64,000 bases of DNA from Ornithodoros turicata. Its lineage: Eukaryota > Arthropoda > Arachnida > Ixodida > Argasidae. This document shows, in pieces, positions 1 to 11,439 of this stretch. The stretch is from the NCBI RefSeq assembly GCF_037126465.1, contig NW_026999295.1:3658001-3722000 (forward strand), written 5' to 3'. Positions within the stretch are counted from its first letter, which is position 1, and each line of letters opens with the position of its first letter. A program made the translations under genes and the position numbers. The notes under the pieces were generated by a model. The model did not search any database, had not been told where the DNA came from, and saw nothing but the letters and a program-made list of their open reading frames with translations.

Positions 1-843
1 GTAAAAATTGCAACACTACTGAACAAGTCCAGACATGCGACATCGCATACAAAACACTGCTCATCGGGGAAAAGGCCTAAGCCTGCGGCGGATCATCATA
101 GAGCATACACAACTTCATTTTTCTATTTTGCGTAAACTAAACGCGGTCTGCTTGGAAAACGACGTACAAATTTTCTTAGGGAGCAGAGAAATATAGAAAT
201 TTCTACTCCGTGCTCAGATACCAGCATTTCTGCTCAAAAACCTTCAAAATTAAGCACTGCTTACTTCGTCAAGATATCGAACACCCAACAAAATCAAACA
301 AACAACCCCACTTCCACTGGTAGAACACTATTCAGCTTTTACGCAGGAGGCTTTCTTCTACATAAAAGTAGAGAAAATAAGAGCAGCGAAAAATTACACG
401 CACTTTTGCTCGCATAGCTATAAGAGAAAAAATAAATAAAATAACGACGCACACGCTAATAAACTGTGACAAAGACACCCATTTCTGCTATCAGATAATT
501 ATTGCATAATGCTAAATACTCATTTGCATTGGCCCTGCGTGAAGAAAGCACAGGACAGGGATACACAATTTATGTTAAGTGAGCAGGGAAAGTCACTTCT
601 ACTCGAACATCTTAATACCATAAAGTCCGAATTTTTGCAAAGAAAATAAAGCTTAAACAGCGCTACGAAGGTGAGAGGCACATACTAACAAACAAACAAA
701 CACTTCTTCGAGTCTGTATTACCTTTAAAAAAAAACGAAAGCACACAAAAAAATCAAATCGGCTGGGTAGCCTACCAGACGTTGTGCCTTAAAGTTGGTT
801 GCACGCAATGCGCGGAAGCATGCTGTGAAGCCAACTTGCAGTT
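1..843. other. AT-rich stretch without a recognisable gene
   Basis: No reading frame here resembles a protein. Positions 549-705 are one copy of a diverged duplication whose second copy is 1280-1420. Short AAAC runs lie near 686-703. Nothing else is supported. Confidence 0.6.
549..705 (+). repeat. Diverged local duplication, copy 1
   Basis: The segment starting CACAGGACAGGGATACACAA and later containing AACAGCGCTACGAA, then AAAC units, recurs at 1280-1420 in the same order and orientation about 731-734 bp away. The middle parts have diverged. A shared GAAAAATTACACGCA near 390 and 1257 suggests that the unit began further upstream and that copy 2 lost about 130 bp. Confidence 0.6.
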
Positions 844-987
844 TTGCTGGATGCACATGAAGTCCGATTCCAATTGGAAATCGCGCTAAGGACGTGCCAA
901 ACGTGGAATTTTCGCAAGATTAATCCCAATACCTGGAATTCTATTCATTTTAGCGGGAATGCTGGCGCTTGTGCTCCATCATTCGAA

Positions 988-1097
988 ATTTTCGAATATT
1001 CGAATTTCTCGATTATCAAATTTTCGAATACGAATAGGGTTCGAATGTCAACAATATTCGAACAATATTCGAAATTTCGAATATTCGCACACCTCTA
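988..1097. repeat. TTCGAA/AATATTCG-rich repeat with a hAT-like single end
   Basis: Many overlapping copies of TTCGAATATTCG-type words end in GCACACCTCTAG. Read on the minus strand, this is an end of the form AGAGGTGTGCGAATATTCGAA, a style common at non-autonomous hAT termini. No matching second end or target duplication is visible nearby, so the element identity is inferred. Confidence 0.4.
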
Positions 1098-1279
1098 GTG
1101 AATACTGACACTCAACGATATATAACAAAAAACAAACAAATTCCATTCTCATGAACTCTCCTCTGCCGAGCGCCTTTCTCCTGCGCTACCTGGATGCTGA
1201 CTTTTTCCCCCCTCACCTACATTCTGAGTAAAAGCAGTGACAGAAGAAAAGAACCGCGAAAAATTACACGCAGTCGTGT

Positions 1280-1411
1280 CACAGGACAGGGATACACAAA
1301 TTCCCTTAAGTGAGCAGGGAAAAGGCTTAAGTCGTACCGCTCAGGAATAATCGGAGAATCACCGCTTATCGCTACGCGGCTAGCGCTTGAACAGCGCTAC
1401 GAACGTGACAG
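1280..1411 (+). repeat. Diverged local duplication, copy 2
   Basis: This is the partner of 549-705 and shares its start word and the AACAGCGCTACGAA block. It runs directly into the expanded AAAC microsatellite, whereas copy 1 has only about four AAAC units. The microsatellite therefore expanded after the duplication. Confidence 0.55.
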
Positions 1412-1527
1412 AAACAAACAAACAAACAAACAAACAAACAAACAAACAAACAAACAAACAAACAAACAAACAAACAAACAAACAAACAAACAAACAAACA
1501 AACAAACAAACAAACAAACAAACAAAC
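1412..1527. repeat. (AAAC)n microsatellite
   Basis: About 29 perfect tandem AAAC units. The Cys-Leu-Phe-Val repeat readable on the minus strand is a by-product of the microsatellite and not a gene. Confidence 0.97.
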
Positions 1528-2489
1528 ACTTCTATTCATTTCTATTGATAAAGGCGTAAACCACACTACAAGAACAAAGCACGCTGCTTCAGGAAAGCGT
1601 ATCAAATGCATCGCAACAGGACCGGCTCTCATAAAATAGCCTGCCCAAAACGAAGACTTCACCAGGTTCGCGAGGTAATTCCATTAAAAACGCTCTCGGT
1701 CTATCCTACAGATAGCAATGCAAGCGCTGCTACCCTTATTTTTTAAGCCACTATTCCACGCAATAGTACATAAATGTATCACTCGTGTCACATGGAAAGG
1801 CACACACAAAGAACTTACTTGTCAAGTGGGATCCCTGGTTCAGGAAAGCGCGCGCGCCCGCGCGCACACATACACAGACACACACTCACATTTTCACACT
1901 CACAAACACAAAGTCTATTCTCACAACCACATAAATCCATATTATTCCTCAGGTCAATAATTATCCTACCATCGTCAAAAGATGGCTCACTCTTGTATGC
2001 GATCGCAAAGCGATAGGTCCTCGTTCCGGATGTAATAGGATATCGCCACTCGGCCGACGCGAACCAAAAAAGAAAGAAAGGAATGCGCGTTCGCTATACC
2101 TCCACAAAGAAAACGGTGCCGTGCTTCTACGCAGCGCTCATCATACAGGAGTGAATTGTCTTCTTCGTTTTCCTTTTATTTTCTTGCACCCATATATTTT
2201 GCAAGAATACTATAGAGCAGAACGGACAAATGTGAACATCATTCGCTACACACTGTAGCTCTCATCATTTTTAAACCAAACCACTTAACATGTGTTCATA
2301 GGTCTTCACTAAATAGGTGAGCCGATAATGACTCAAAATGAAATGAAATCAAATCAAATAATCATTCCAGCATCGCTGGCTGCAAGCTTGGGTACCCTGC
2401 TTGGGTCTGCTGGCGCTGGAATAAAAGATTTATCGCGAGGGTACTACAATGGTGAGCTCTGCTGCTGTTTAAGTGATAAAACAGTGATC
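1528..2489. other. Stretch without a recognisable gene
   Basis: A purine/pyrimidine CA-rich and CGCG-rich patch lies at 1850-1915. The rest is unremarkable AT-rich sequence. No supported coding region. Confidence 0.5.
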
Positions 2490-2836
2490 CCGAACCGCGT
2501 CCCACGCGAGCCGCGCGCGGACCCGTTCTCGGGACGCGACGCGCGCGATTCCCCGTGCGAGCGCAACGCGGGGCTCGCGGTTTGGACGCGCGCGATCCCT
2601 TTCCCCGAGCAGGCGTTTCAAACAGGCGAGGTGCGTCGTCGTAGCGGTTCGGCAGGATATGACATGTTACACGAAAGGGTCTTTGGAACCCTAGCATCAT
2701 GCGTATTTTGTACTGGAATCTCGGGAGCATCGAGGCAGTACTGGCCAGTACGTCGAACAACTACGTTGTGCATAACAACGATTGCCGTGGTGTGCGAGAG
2801 CTAGCGTTCCTTTGTTCTCCGGCTTTGCAGTTAAGG
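2490..2836 (+). promoter_or_regulatory. CpG-dense block followed by a splice-donor-like site
   Basis: Positions about 2490-2640 are strikingly CpG- and GC-rich in an AT-rich neighbourhood. About 200 bp downstream is AAG|GTGAGT at 2834-2841, a strong splice-donor match on the plus strand. The pair would fit a promoter with a non-coding first exon, for example of the YqaJ gene at 4.3-7.1 kb. The alternative is a fragment of another GC-rich repeat. No TATA box or start motif is decisive. Confidence 0.3.
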
Positions 2837-2841
2837 TGAGT

Positions 2842-4320
2842 TCGTTCTTCCTTTTGCCTCACTTAAGATTTATGCGTTGTTGTTTTTTCAACAATCACAT
2901 GTGGTAGAGGTGTGGAGCAATGACAGCTTTGTATCTGAGTAAACAGGCTGTAGTTTGCTTTACTTGCGGAGTCTGGTGCGTATCACTGACGAACTCATGC
3001 GAACGGCGGAACTGTGTTAGATTGTGTGTGTACAGGTACAAAGTGCAAGTCCAATTCTTCACATCTTTTTGATTCAGGATTTGATTGGGAATGATGAAAG
3101 CAATGGTGAAGCAAATTCTATTAACTATGCGCAGCCTGCTAGTAGATAAGCTTGACTCAGCTACAGTTGTCTTTCATATAAAGGATAGCAGTTATGTTTT
3201 CACGTTTGACTGCACTGTTTTTAAAAGTTCCTTGTTTTTTGCATGACCGCTTATCTTTCTTAAATGTCACATGGACGCGATGTGACTCTAGATTAATAAA
3301 ACATGACTGTTTTACAGTATCCACACACAACCATGGATAGCCTCACGCATGTGTAAAGTTACTGGTGTCTCTACAACACTGAAGAGCCAGGCATAAACCG
3401 GAAGACGTCGCTTGGGTCTGCCAGTGATTAGGCTGCTTTCGCATGTAACCATCTATACTGCAAGAGAAACTGCGGTAAGTCACTGTCTTGCATTTGTTCC
3501 CACTTTTTGCAGAGTGTCTGTTCTTTACGCCTATTTATGGCAGTGCTCGAGCTGCTATCCTAATATATGGAATTAACTATGTTATTGGTTATCTTTCAGG
3601 GATGACGGTTGCGAAGTGGCGTAGCAATCACGTGATTATTATTATTATGACCATTATTGTCTTATTATGCGTCTTATCCGTGTCACTCTATATTGTTAAT
3701 AATTAGCCTATTTATGTTGTAATATCATATTTTGTACTATTAGAAAGAGCGTTTCTTACAGTGCATGTAACATCACCGTACTTGGTTTGTGTTCAATAAA
3801 CAAGAGTTCGTTGATACGATGTTTTCTGTTGCAGAGTAGTATTTTCAGTAGAATAAGTAAAAATTGCAAAAACGCTACAAAATACAATAATAATAATACG
3901 TCCTGTATATGTCCTCTATATGTCCAAATATCCCTGAGAGACATTCCTGGAACCTTCCCTGGATCAGCAAATGTGGAAGAAATACGGGTCCTCTGTCTGT
4001 CCCAGGGACGTCAACGGGCTATTCAGCCTAGTCCCTGGGATATCCCAAGATCCCAAGTGGGATATCGTGTGGACGTTTCTGAGACATATATGGTTTACTC
4101 GGCTAATTACGTGTGAAAAAGACTCCTGCTTGCAATCACTTTTATGTAGCAGAGCACGTTTAATGAGGGGGAGGGGGAACACAAACGTAAGGCCCTTTAT
4201 TGTCCTCTGCTTTGTTAATGCTAGCAAAGATTCCACAGCAAATGATTGTTTGCAGCTAAGTTTAATTAAAGATTGTAACTTATTTCATGCAGCGGGCTTG
4301 TCTTCGTCAAGGCAGCGTGC
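2842..4320. other. Intergenic or intronic stretch without a supported gene
   Basis: Short reading frames here (for example 3488-3706, rich in Ile/Val/Leu) have no recognisable motif. If the 2.5-2.8 kb block is a promoter exon, this would be its first intron leading to the YqaJ gene. The left terminus of the YqaJ/THAP transposon must lie in or before this stretch, but I could not match it to a partner at 9.3-10.3 kb. Confidence 0.35.
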
Positions 4321-4356
4321 TGCCGAAATAAGAAGAATGCACCGCCGTACAGCATC

Positions 4357-7141
4357 ATGATTGCATTGGACAAGGACAGTGGGATCACTGATGGCTGCCC
4401 TGCTGGGAAAGTGGCCTGCAATCACCTTGTAGGGGTACTGAAAACACTATTGCTCCTGCAGCCAAAGGAGGTTTCAGAGGCACCGAACCAACTTTCATGT
4501 ACAGATTTACCACAACAGTGGAGGGTTCCTCGTGGCAAAAAGATAACAGGCACCTCCATTCAATCCGTCGATTGGAGGAAGGTGAAAGAGGGTGGTGCAG
4601 TCGTTCCAAAATTTGCGAGACCTAGGGAGCGGCGTGTGCACCCTAGAGATGAGCACGAACAAGAAAATACAAAGCAAATGCTTGCAACTCACTTGCTCTC
4701 AATTGACCCTGAAAATCAGTTTGCAAAGGCCCTTCTAATCAGGGTGTCGAACCGAACCCGAACCGAAAACCGTACCCGAACCGTTATTTTTGCCGGAACC
4801 GAACCCGAACCCGAACCGAAATTTTCATGACACTGTTGAACCCGAACCGGAGCAGAACCGTAAAAAATAATAGCGGTAACCGGTTCGCAACAAAACGGTT
4901 CGGACATAAAAGAAGTCAGCATAAGAGTTCCTCTCTATCCCCGAACGAAGACACATTGGTATCATCATCACGCGCCTATATCATAAATTTTCACCTAGCA
5001 GTCAGACGACGACGTAGTAAGTATACTTTCAGCGTCTTTTTAACATGTTGAAGCGCAGTTGTCCTTGTGAGTGCCGCGGCTAGCGCCCCACGCACGCGGT
5101 GCGGCGTCTACTCTTCAGAGACCAGGTGCCACGCGGACGAATGAAACACGAATGGAGTAGGCCAGTTATATAGCTCTACAGGACGAATATGTGATCAAAT
5201 AAGCGCCCAAGATTTCCCTTTACACGTGAGCAGCACAAATTAAACAAGTCAGAAACATGAGAACTGGAGAAGGAGCGCACGCAGAACGGTGCCTGTTTGA
5301 TTGGTCGTGCTTTGAAAAGTAAATGTGGTTCTGCTTATTGGTAGTGCAGTTGTGTCGTCGTGACACATTGCCGTTGTGTTGTGGATTAACAAGTACACTG
5401 CTGTGAGCTCGGACAGAGTAAGGCTTGCAGGCTTATTTTCGACATGCTTCAGTACGGTTTCAGATCGATTCACGCTGCGAAGGCAGTGTGCCGGCAAGTA
5501 CTGTCGTTTATGTTACGCTGTCCATCTTATTAGGCTTCCTTTAAGTGTACCTTGCTGGCACTGTGCGTGTGAAAAAAGATATTTTGGGAACAGAAAGTAG
5601 CAGCACTACATCGCTTCAACAGCGTGAACTCTAGTTGCAATAAGTGTTCATCCATTTCTCATTTCTCTCACTAAAGGGCTACCTCACCGCTAGAGACGTC
5701 AATGCAGACAACAGCAGTATGCTATTAGCCACGCATTTCCTGATAAAAGCAGTTTTATGGAACATATATAACGGAAGCATTGAACCGGTTCGCGAACCGG
5801 TTCGGGGCTGCGAACCGGTTTGCGAACCGGTTTCGATTTCTGGCCTGGCCGAGCCGGAACTGAACCGGAACGAAATCAAAACAACGCGAACCCGAACCGA
5901 ACCCGTATTTTTTGCGGTTCGACACCCTGCTTCTAATGACACCTACACATGAGCACACGAAAACGAGATTTGGCTCGGCATCAGTCCTATCACCTCTGAG
6001 CTACCAGCAGTCAATTTTACCACAAAATTTTGATGCACTAGTGTCTGGTATCTTTCGTGCTTGCCAAACCACAACGACCATCCCACCCAGTAATTTTTTG
6101 AAACTGCCACAGCTTGGGACCCTCCACTTTGCCTCAGGGAAAGCCTTGTTGTGCAGGTAACTTTAATATTCCATAGCTTCAAGCAAATTGGCACATGAAA
6201 CATTAATTTCTCCAGAATACTTGCATGTTTCACAATTATTTATTACAAACATTGCATGGTGTCTGTGTTCCAGAAGCTACTGAAAACACGTGAAGCAGCA
6301 GGGGCTCTTGAGAAAGACACCCGGCAACAGTCTAAAAGCTCGATGTGGCACCAGGAGAGGATGCACCGTGTGACATCTTCGCAGTTTGGTGTTGTCTTGA
6401 AGCGCAGAGAGTGGACCCTGAAAGGGCTCCAAAACTTCACAAGTCAGAAGGACCTCTCCAGAGTACCTGCAATCAAGTAATGATTCATTTGTTTATAATT
6501 TGGCTTTTTGTTTTTGCTTACTTAGAAACAATGTACATAACCTTAAAATACTCTCATAATTTGCTCACTGCTCTGATCAAATAAAATTTGCCCCTGCAAC
6601 TGACACCCATTTGAATTTGTACATATTTTGCTGGTATGGAATCTCTAACGAACCGCTAGCCGCACAACGGTATGGAGAAGTGCTACACAAGATGGGCCAC
6701 AATGCTGTGGTCAGTGGTTGTGGACTCCTCGTTAACCCCCGCTTTCCGTGGCTTGGGGCATCACCAGACCGTGTCATATACGATCCTGTTGAGGGCTTTA
6801 ATGGTGTGGTTGAGATTAAGTGTCCATATTTGCTACGTGAGCACCAGGCTTGTGACCTTGCAGGGCTAGACTTTTGCTGGCGTGTGAATGACAGTGTGCC
6901 AAAACTGAAGCGAGACCACCAATACTACTTTCAGTTGGCTGGACAGATGGGTGTCTCAGGTATGAGTTGGGGTGACTTTGTTGTTTATGGAAAAGACTTT
7001 ATTCTTACAGAAACAGTGAGGTTTAATCCCAGTGAGTGGGAAGGCATTCGAGAAGTGCTCGACAATTTTTATTTCGAACTTTGCTGCCATACTTGGAAGG
7101 CACTACACGGGCCTCTTCTACGTCATAACTGCAATGGATGA
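4357..7141 (+). pseudogene. YqaJ-type nuclease gene of a DNA transposon, split by a hAT insertion
   Basis: The gene encodes a SWIM-like zinc-finger remnant (GCPAGKVACNHLVGVL, 4393 onward) followed by a YqaJ/lambda-exonuclease-fold nuclease domain. The nuclease part (6256-7141) shows LGASPD and VEIKCPY, the acidic and E-x-K catalytic signature, then QLAGQM. YqaJ-family enzymes degrade DNA ends and act in recombination. A copy beside a transposase is known from ISL2EU/IS4EU-type transposons. Introns are visible at about 6157-6273 (GT..AG) and 6476-6640, but the second has no AG acceptor and the first does not keep phase cleanly. The exon at 4357-6156 is interrupted by a 1.19 kb hAT at 4740-5929, and the same frame resumes after it. 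AATAAA follows at 7182. The true 5' end is not seen. Non-functional as it stands. Confidence 0.8.
4740..5929 (+). mobile_element. Non-autonomous hAT element (hAT-N, copy 1)
   Basis: The element begins CAGGGTGTCGAACCG and ends CGGTTCGACACCCTG, a perfect 15-bp terminal inverted repeat. Both ends carry GAACCC-type subterminal repeats, and the right end (5785-5842) has four GCGAACCGGTT-like units typical of transposase-binding subterminal repeats. The flanking 8 bp, CTTCTAAT at 4732-4739 and 5930-5937, are identical, the hAT hallmark. No transposase is encoded. It sits inside a YqaJ exon. A second copy of the family spans 10898-24802 and contains the Polinton. This copy preserves the uninterrupted version of the Polinton target (TATACT at 5032-5037). 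Confidence 0.95.
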
Positions 7142-7326
7142 GGGGTACTACCGCTTAAGACTCTTGATGAGTAGAAGTGTCAATAAATGTTTTTGCTACT
7201 GTTTAGCTGTTCACACGTTTCCTTCATCAGTTAACTGATCACTTTTGTTCCGCACACTTCACTTCTGGTCAATTCTAACATAGTGCTATGCCCACTTACA
7301 AAAGAAGTACTTACCAACACAGTCGT

Positions 7327-9303
7327 TTAGTCTCCACAACACACATCCTTTAGAAGTGGTGTCTGAAAATTGGTAAGGATGGTACATATTGTCCACATCT
7401 GATTTGCCAGTGGCACCAGGGAAATTGGAATTGGGCGGTCAAATACATGGTATCCCTTGATTCGTTGAATTCTTCTCTCCACATGTATTCGCAGTGCAGC
7501 AATGTTTTGTGTTTCCTGCCCCTCTTCTCGGGTGAACTGGTCACGCACAAGGAAAGGTGGAATGTTCATTGCCACGCCTTTGCTGTGTAGCAGGTCAGCT
7601 ATCCTAAATCCTTTGTCTGCCATTATAGAATCACCCACATCGAACGGCAGCCTCAAAAAGCCACTTTTCAGCACACACTCCCTGTCTGACGTACTTCCTG
7701 TGAACAGTTCAGAAACAAAAGTGACCGTTCCATTTGGAGAAATGCCAACAAGCCCCTTGAATGTGTGTGCAGATTTCTAATCAGAGTAGATTCCTGACCG
7801 CGTGACAAATGATGTGGGCACGTCACATTTAATTTCTGTGGCGTCCAAAATGACATGTGTTGATGGGTACATGTCCTGAAAGGCAAGTGGCATGCTCTCG
7901 TCCACTGCCTGTCGTGAGAGCCAAAGTGGCAACTGCCCCAGTTGCAAGTAGATAAAATCAACCCATGTCGAAAAAATTCTTGAAACAGTGCTGACAGACA
8001 CACCAAATAGGTGCCAAAGGTGCCGGTGAAACACACCAAGCCTAAGCTTCACGAGCACAAGAAACAGTCTGTTCTCCACGCTGACCTTTTGAGGTCTGCC
8101 AGCCTGTTCACTGTTTGGAAGGCTGCTTGCAGCTTCATTTCTCCTTACATTTTTCCCATTTTCCCCTGGGTCAAGAAACTCCAGTAGAGACAGAAAGTGG
8201 TTATAACTTGGAAGGCCTGTGTAAAACTGAATGTCTTCATCATTTTCTTTGAATTGTTCAATCCCAAAAGGACTCACTTCTTCACGCTGTAGCAGGTTAG
8301 CCTGTGCTGTGGCGAGCTCACAACGAAGCACATTAATTTCACTTGTCTGATCCTTCAATTTAAGTTCAAGGTGGTCGAGCTCCACTTTCGTTGCCATCTC
8401 CGATGCCTTAGCTGCTGCAAGCTCTTTCTCTAGCTGGGCTATTTTTCCGTGCATGCACATTCTTTGACTGACTCTGTCACAGCAACAGTTGGCAGTTCTT
8501 CCAACGTGCCCGGGAATGACCCAATAGGTTCATCCTCTTCGTTGCTTTCCGTTGCCCCATGCTCCTCGCTTGGCTCCTGAGTCTCTGCAGTGCATTGCCT
8601 CTCAACTCCTTCAACAACCTCCTGCGTACTGGCCATGTCGTGCTTTCTCCTTTTTGATGCTGACATGGGTGGCGATGTCCTTTGGCGAGGTGGCTTTCTT
8701 GCTGGCTTGGTTTCACCAAATGAAAACACAGACGGCACAGCAAACTGCTGTAGATGCCGGTGACCATTTGCCACATTTGCTAGGAAATCTGTTTCCAAGA
8801 AGTGGTGGAAGCAGACCTTAGTTGCATCTGAGACAGCAAAAAATGGCCCTTCATCACGCTTGATAGCAACAATCCACTTCTTGCGCAGGTCTGCGTCCTT
8901 GGGAAAACGGTGGTAGGATACCTGCATGTAAGATAACTTAATCGTAGGTTTACATTTATTGATAGTTATGTCAATTAGGTAAGTAAAGCAACCGTTCGTA
9001 ATCATAAGTTAACTAGTAACCTAGACCACTACCATGCACATCCCTGCACTAACGCCGGCACACAGCAGCGCATCATACACATTACGATGGTTCAAGTTCA
9101 TATACAGTCATTGCCATGCATACACCTCTTCTACTATGCCTGTAACTCGTGTAGGAGGTACCACGTACTACTTCGAGGCTGCGAGACATCTACTGCGAAT
9201 GCTTTAGGCTGCACGAAAGCAAGAATGCATTTCTTACCTTGCATCCGGCTTTGTCGACGCGGCCGTGCTGCGTGCACAGCGGCACACAGCAGTTCACGGG
9301 CAT
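7327..9303 (-). pseudogene. THAP-domain DDE transposase (DDE_Tnp_4 type)
   Basis: Exon 1 (9303-9238, 22 codons from MPVNCCVPLC) ends at AAG|GTAAGA. Exon 2 begins at 8921 after an AG acceptor and continues in phase with VSYHRFPKD. Together they give a THAP zinc finger (Cys pair in exon 1, CFHHF in exon 2), a DNA-binding module of several transposases. A coiled-coil stretch (about 8450-8300), a helix-turn-helix region and a DDE catalytic core follow: Asp in ILDATEI, Asp in IMADKGF and Glu in HVERRIQRIK. It is broken by a one-base frameshift near 8460 and one TAG codon at 7777-7779. Otherwise the frame is open from 8460 to the stop at 7327. It converges on the YqaJ gene with 185 bp between stop codons, so the two are best read as one transposon. 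Confidence 0.85.
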
Positions 9304-9309
9304 CGTGAC

Positions 9310-9647
9310 AGACTTATAAAAGCCACATGTAGTAGAAGCAAGTCGAAGTTTTTAACATCGATAAGCGCGGGACGAGACCACGAAGCAACTATAGCGTCTC
9401 TCAAACGTTACCGCGCTATAAGACTCATCAACAATGGCGGCTCTGAGAAGCTTCGGTTGGACTCCTCCAGATGGCGCTGCTCGGAAGGCAAATTTGCAAA
9501 GCGCCTATTCCAGCCTATTCAAACTCCTCGTCAAACTCCGCGGGCTGCCATCTTGTGGACCAATGTTCTCAACATTGAATATTTTTCAGGAATATCCAAT
9601 CCAACCCGGTTTGAATCCGTATTTTGTTCTAATGGCGGCTGTCGTCG
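9310..9647. other. Downstream flank of the THAP transposase gene
   Basis: This is the presumed promoter side of the minus-strand transposase gene. No inverted-repeat partner was found. Nothing else is supported. Confidence 0.4.
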
Positions 9648-10012
9648 TGTTCTTTGGGTATTCGGGGCTAACACTATGAAAGACCCTGTGGAAAGGTGTC
9701 TCACGTGGCTACAGATATGGCTGTCGCACCGCGATTAGAGCCTTTCTGGTCGTTTTAAAGGGCTGCTGTGCCGTGTTATTCGGGTATTCGGGGCTGACAC
9801 TATCAATGTCCCTGTGGAAAAATGTCTCACGTGGTTACAGATATGGTTCTTGCACCGCGATTGGAGCCTTTCTGGTCGTTTCAAAGGGCTGCTGTGTTGC
9901 GTTCTTCGGCTATTCGGGGCTAAGACTACCGAAGTCCCTGTAGGAAAGTGTCCCATAGGGTTACAGATATCGCTCTTGCACCACGATATGAGCCTTTTCA
10001 ACCGCTTTAAAG
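9648..10012. repeat. 126-bp tandem repeat, about 2.9 units
   Basis: TTCGGGGCT starts recur at 9661, 9787 and 9913, exactly 126 bp apart, with flanking sequence aligned throughout (CTGTGGAAA, TTACAGATAT, GCACCGCGAT, CTTTCTGGTCG). The units differ by scattered substitutions. The period is divisible by three, so the minus strand reads as a 42-residue peptide repeat at 9735-10001. I take that as a consequence of the period and not as a gene. Confidence 0.9.
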
Positions 10013-10344
10013 GGTCACGTTTTTCGGAACTAGGGGCGAATGCTGCATATACCCTAGTGTAAGCCTTGAAGGCTGTAGCTATGCTAAGAAGGTTGTGGCT
10101 AAGCTATGAAAGGTTGTAGTTCCTTCAACTGCGACACAAGGACGACGTCAGTCTGTCTGCGCACTAGCAAGGCTGTGAGAAACCTTCTGGTGCTATCGCT
10201 TGTTTGAGGCACCTCGGGGCTAGAAATGACAAAGTAAAAAGGATTAGTACGGTGGGTGCAATATAATTTTGCCGCGTATACGGGTGGTAACACGGCGTCC
10301 TTGTGATTGCAGGTGTTTCTTGTGGCCAGTAACGTATTGCGCCC
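10013..10344. other. Flank upstream of the hAT-A first exon
   Basis: Contains short AAGGTTGT/AAGGCTGTAGCTA-type repeats (10060-10120). The 5' terminus of hAT-A should lie in or just left of this region, but I cannot place it. Confidence 0.35.
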
Positions 10345-10583
10345 GTGTCGTGCACCTTCAGTGCTATTTCAAACGTGGTCGTGGGCCGTCCGAAGAAGCG
10401 TTGCGCAGAGGGAGAATTTTTTAAGGATCCTCCGCATGCTGTACCTCAGAGTTTGAAGAAGCACTTTAAGTACCTAGGGTCCATAAAGGACGGAGCGTGT
10501 ACACTGTGTATCAGTGTCTGCACTGCAATGAAGAAAAACGTGGCAAGAGGCGAGAGACCTGCAACTTCACCAGACATCTGAAC
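10345..10583 (+). pseudogene. First exon of the hAT-A transposase (BED zinc finger)
   Basis: The exon carries a BED-type zinc-finger half: CLHC (Cys-x2-Cys), then NFTRHLN at its end, followed by GTACGT, a consensus splice donor at 10584. The expected downstream His segment (LRHVKEYN) is at 25162, directly after TTACAG, about 14.6 kb away. A one-base frameshift separates the upstream part (KKHFKYLGSIKDG) from the finger near 10490. BED fingers are DNA-binding domains of hAT transposases. The huge gap to exon 2 is explained by the hAT-N/Polinton insertion. Confidence 0.65.
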
Positions 10584-11186
10584 GTACGTCCACTTTCATT
10601 CGTAGCGCGCGATACTTACCTGTGATAGTTTCATTTAAAAAAAGGGATGTCTTACATGGGGTCGGGAAGATGAACGTTTCTGAAAACATTTCCCTCTTTG
10701 ACTGCACGTTGCCAAAACTGCAGCGGATTTTGCAGCTTTTTGATTAAGTTTGTTTTAACTAGCGGTTTTCAAGATAGTTGATTCTTGGAATTTTCCACTG
10801 TACAGCGCGTAACAGTATGAGCGATGAAAGATGAAAGTATGAGCGTTCCGCTTCAAGATCTGGTTGCGCCTAATGTTTAAATTTCTCGTATTATAATCGG
10901 GGTGTCGAACCGAACCAGAACCGAAAATCGTACCCGAACCGTGTATTTTTTGCCGGAACCGAACCCGAACCGCAATTTTCATGACAGTGTTGAACCTGAA
11001 CCGGAGCAGAACCGGAAAAAAATAATAGCGGTAACCAGTCCGCAACAAAACGGTTTCGGACATAAAAGAAGTCAGCGTATACCTCAAGTGCCTCTCAATC
11101 TCCGAACGAGGACAAATTGGTCTCCATGTCATGAATTTCGCAAATTTTGACCTAGCACTGAGACAAAGACGTGTAGTAAGTATGCT

Positions 11187-11439
11187 AGTAGTAGACGTAG
11201 AAAGATACTGGTAACCAAAGATAGTTCCGACCATCGGTACCCTCCGCTCCAGATAGGAAGGTATTTGGAGCAAGATAGTTTGCGCCCAAGGAGGAGCGCG
11301 CGCCAAGACTGCCCCGCTCGCTTCGCGGCCGCGCGTCGCGTAGAGAGGGGTTTCGTTCTCGCGTTTGAACATGCATCAACATGCAAAATACATCTTATTC
11401 CCTTTCCACATCTTTTATTACATCCCCAAGCGGGGAGTT
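11187..11439 (+). repeat. Polinton terminal inverted repeat, left
   Basis: 253 bp, inverted relative to 23624-23876 and the same length. Similarity ends abruptly after CGGGGAGTT. A GC-rich patch (11280-11345) lies inside it. The copies differ by scattered substitutions, so the insertion is not brand new. Confidence 0.95.

Larger units (their letters stand above)
4321..9310. mobile_element. ISL2EU/IS4EU-like DNA transposon, minimal extent
   Basis: A YqaJ-type nuclease gene (+) and a THAP/DDE_Tnp_4 transposase gene (-) converge here. This two-gene arrangement is described for the ISL2EU (IS4EU) superfamily; the assignment is from memory of the family. I could not identify terminal inverted repeats, so the coordinates cover only the visible genes. 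Both genes are damaged, so the copy is not autonomous now. Confidence 0.6.

Noticed and set aside
1372..1662. Cys-Leu-Phe-Val repeat protein on the minus strand
   Set aside because: It is the translation of the (AAAC)n microsatellite.
9735..10001. 42-residue repeat protein on the minus strand
   Set aside because: The 126-bp DNA period explains the open frame; no motif and no start context.
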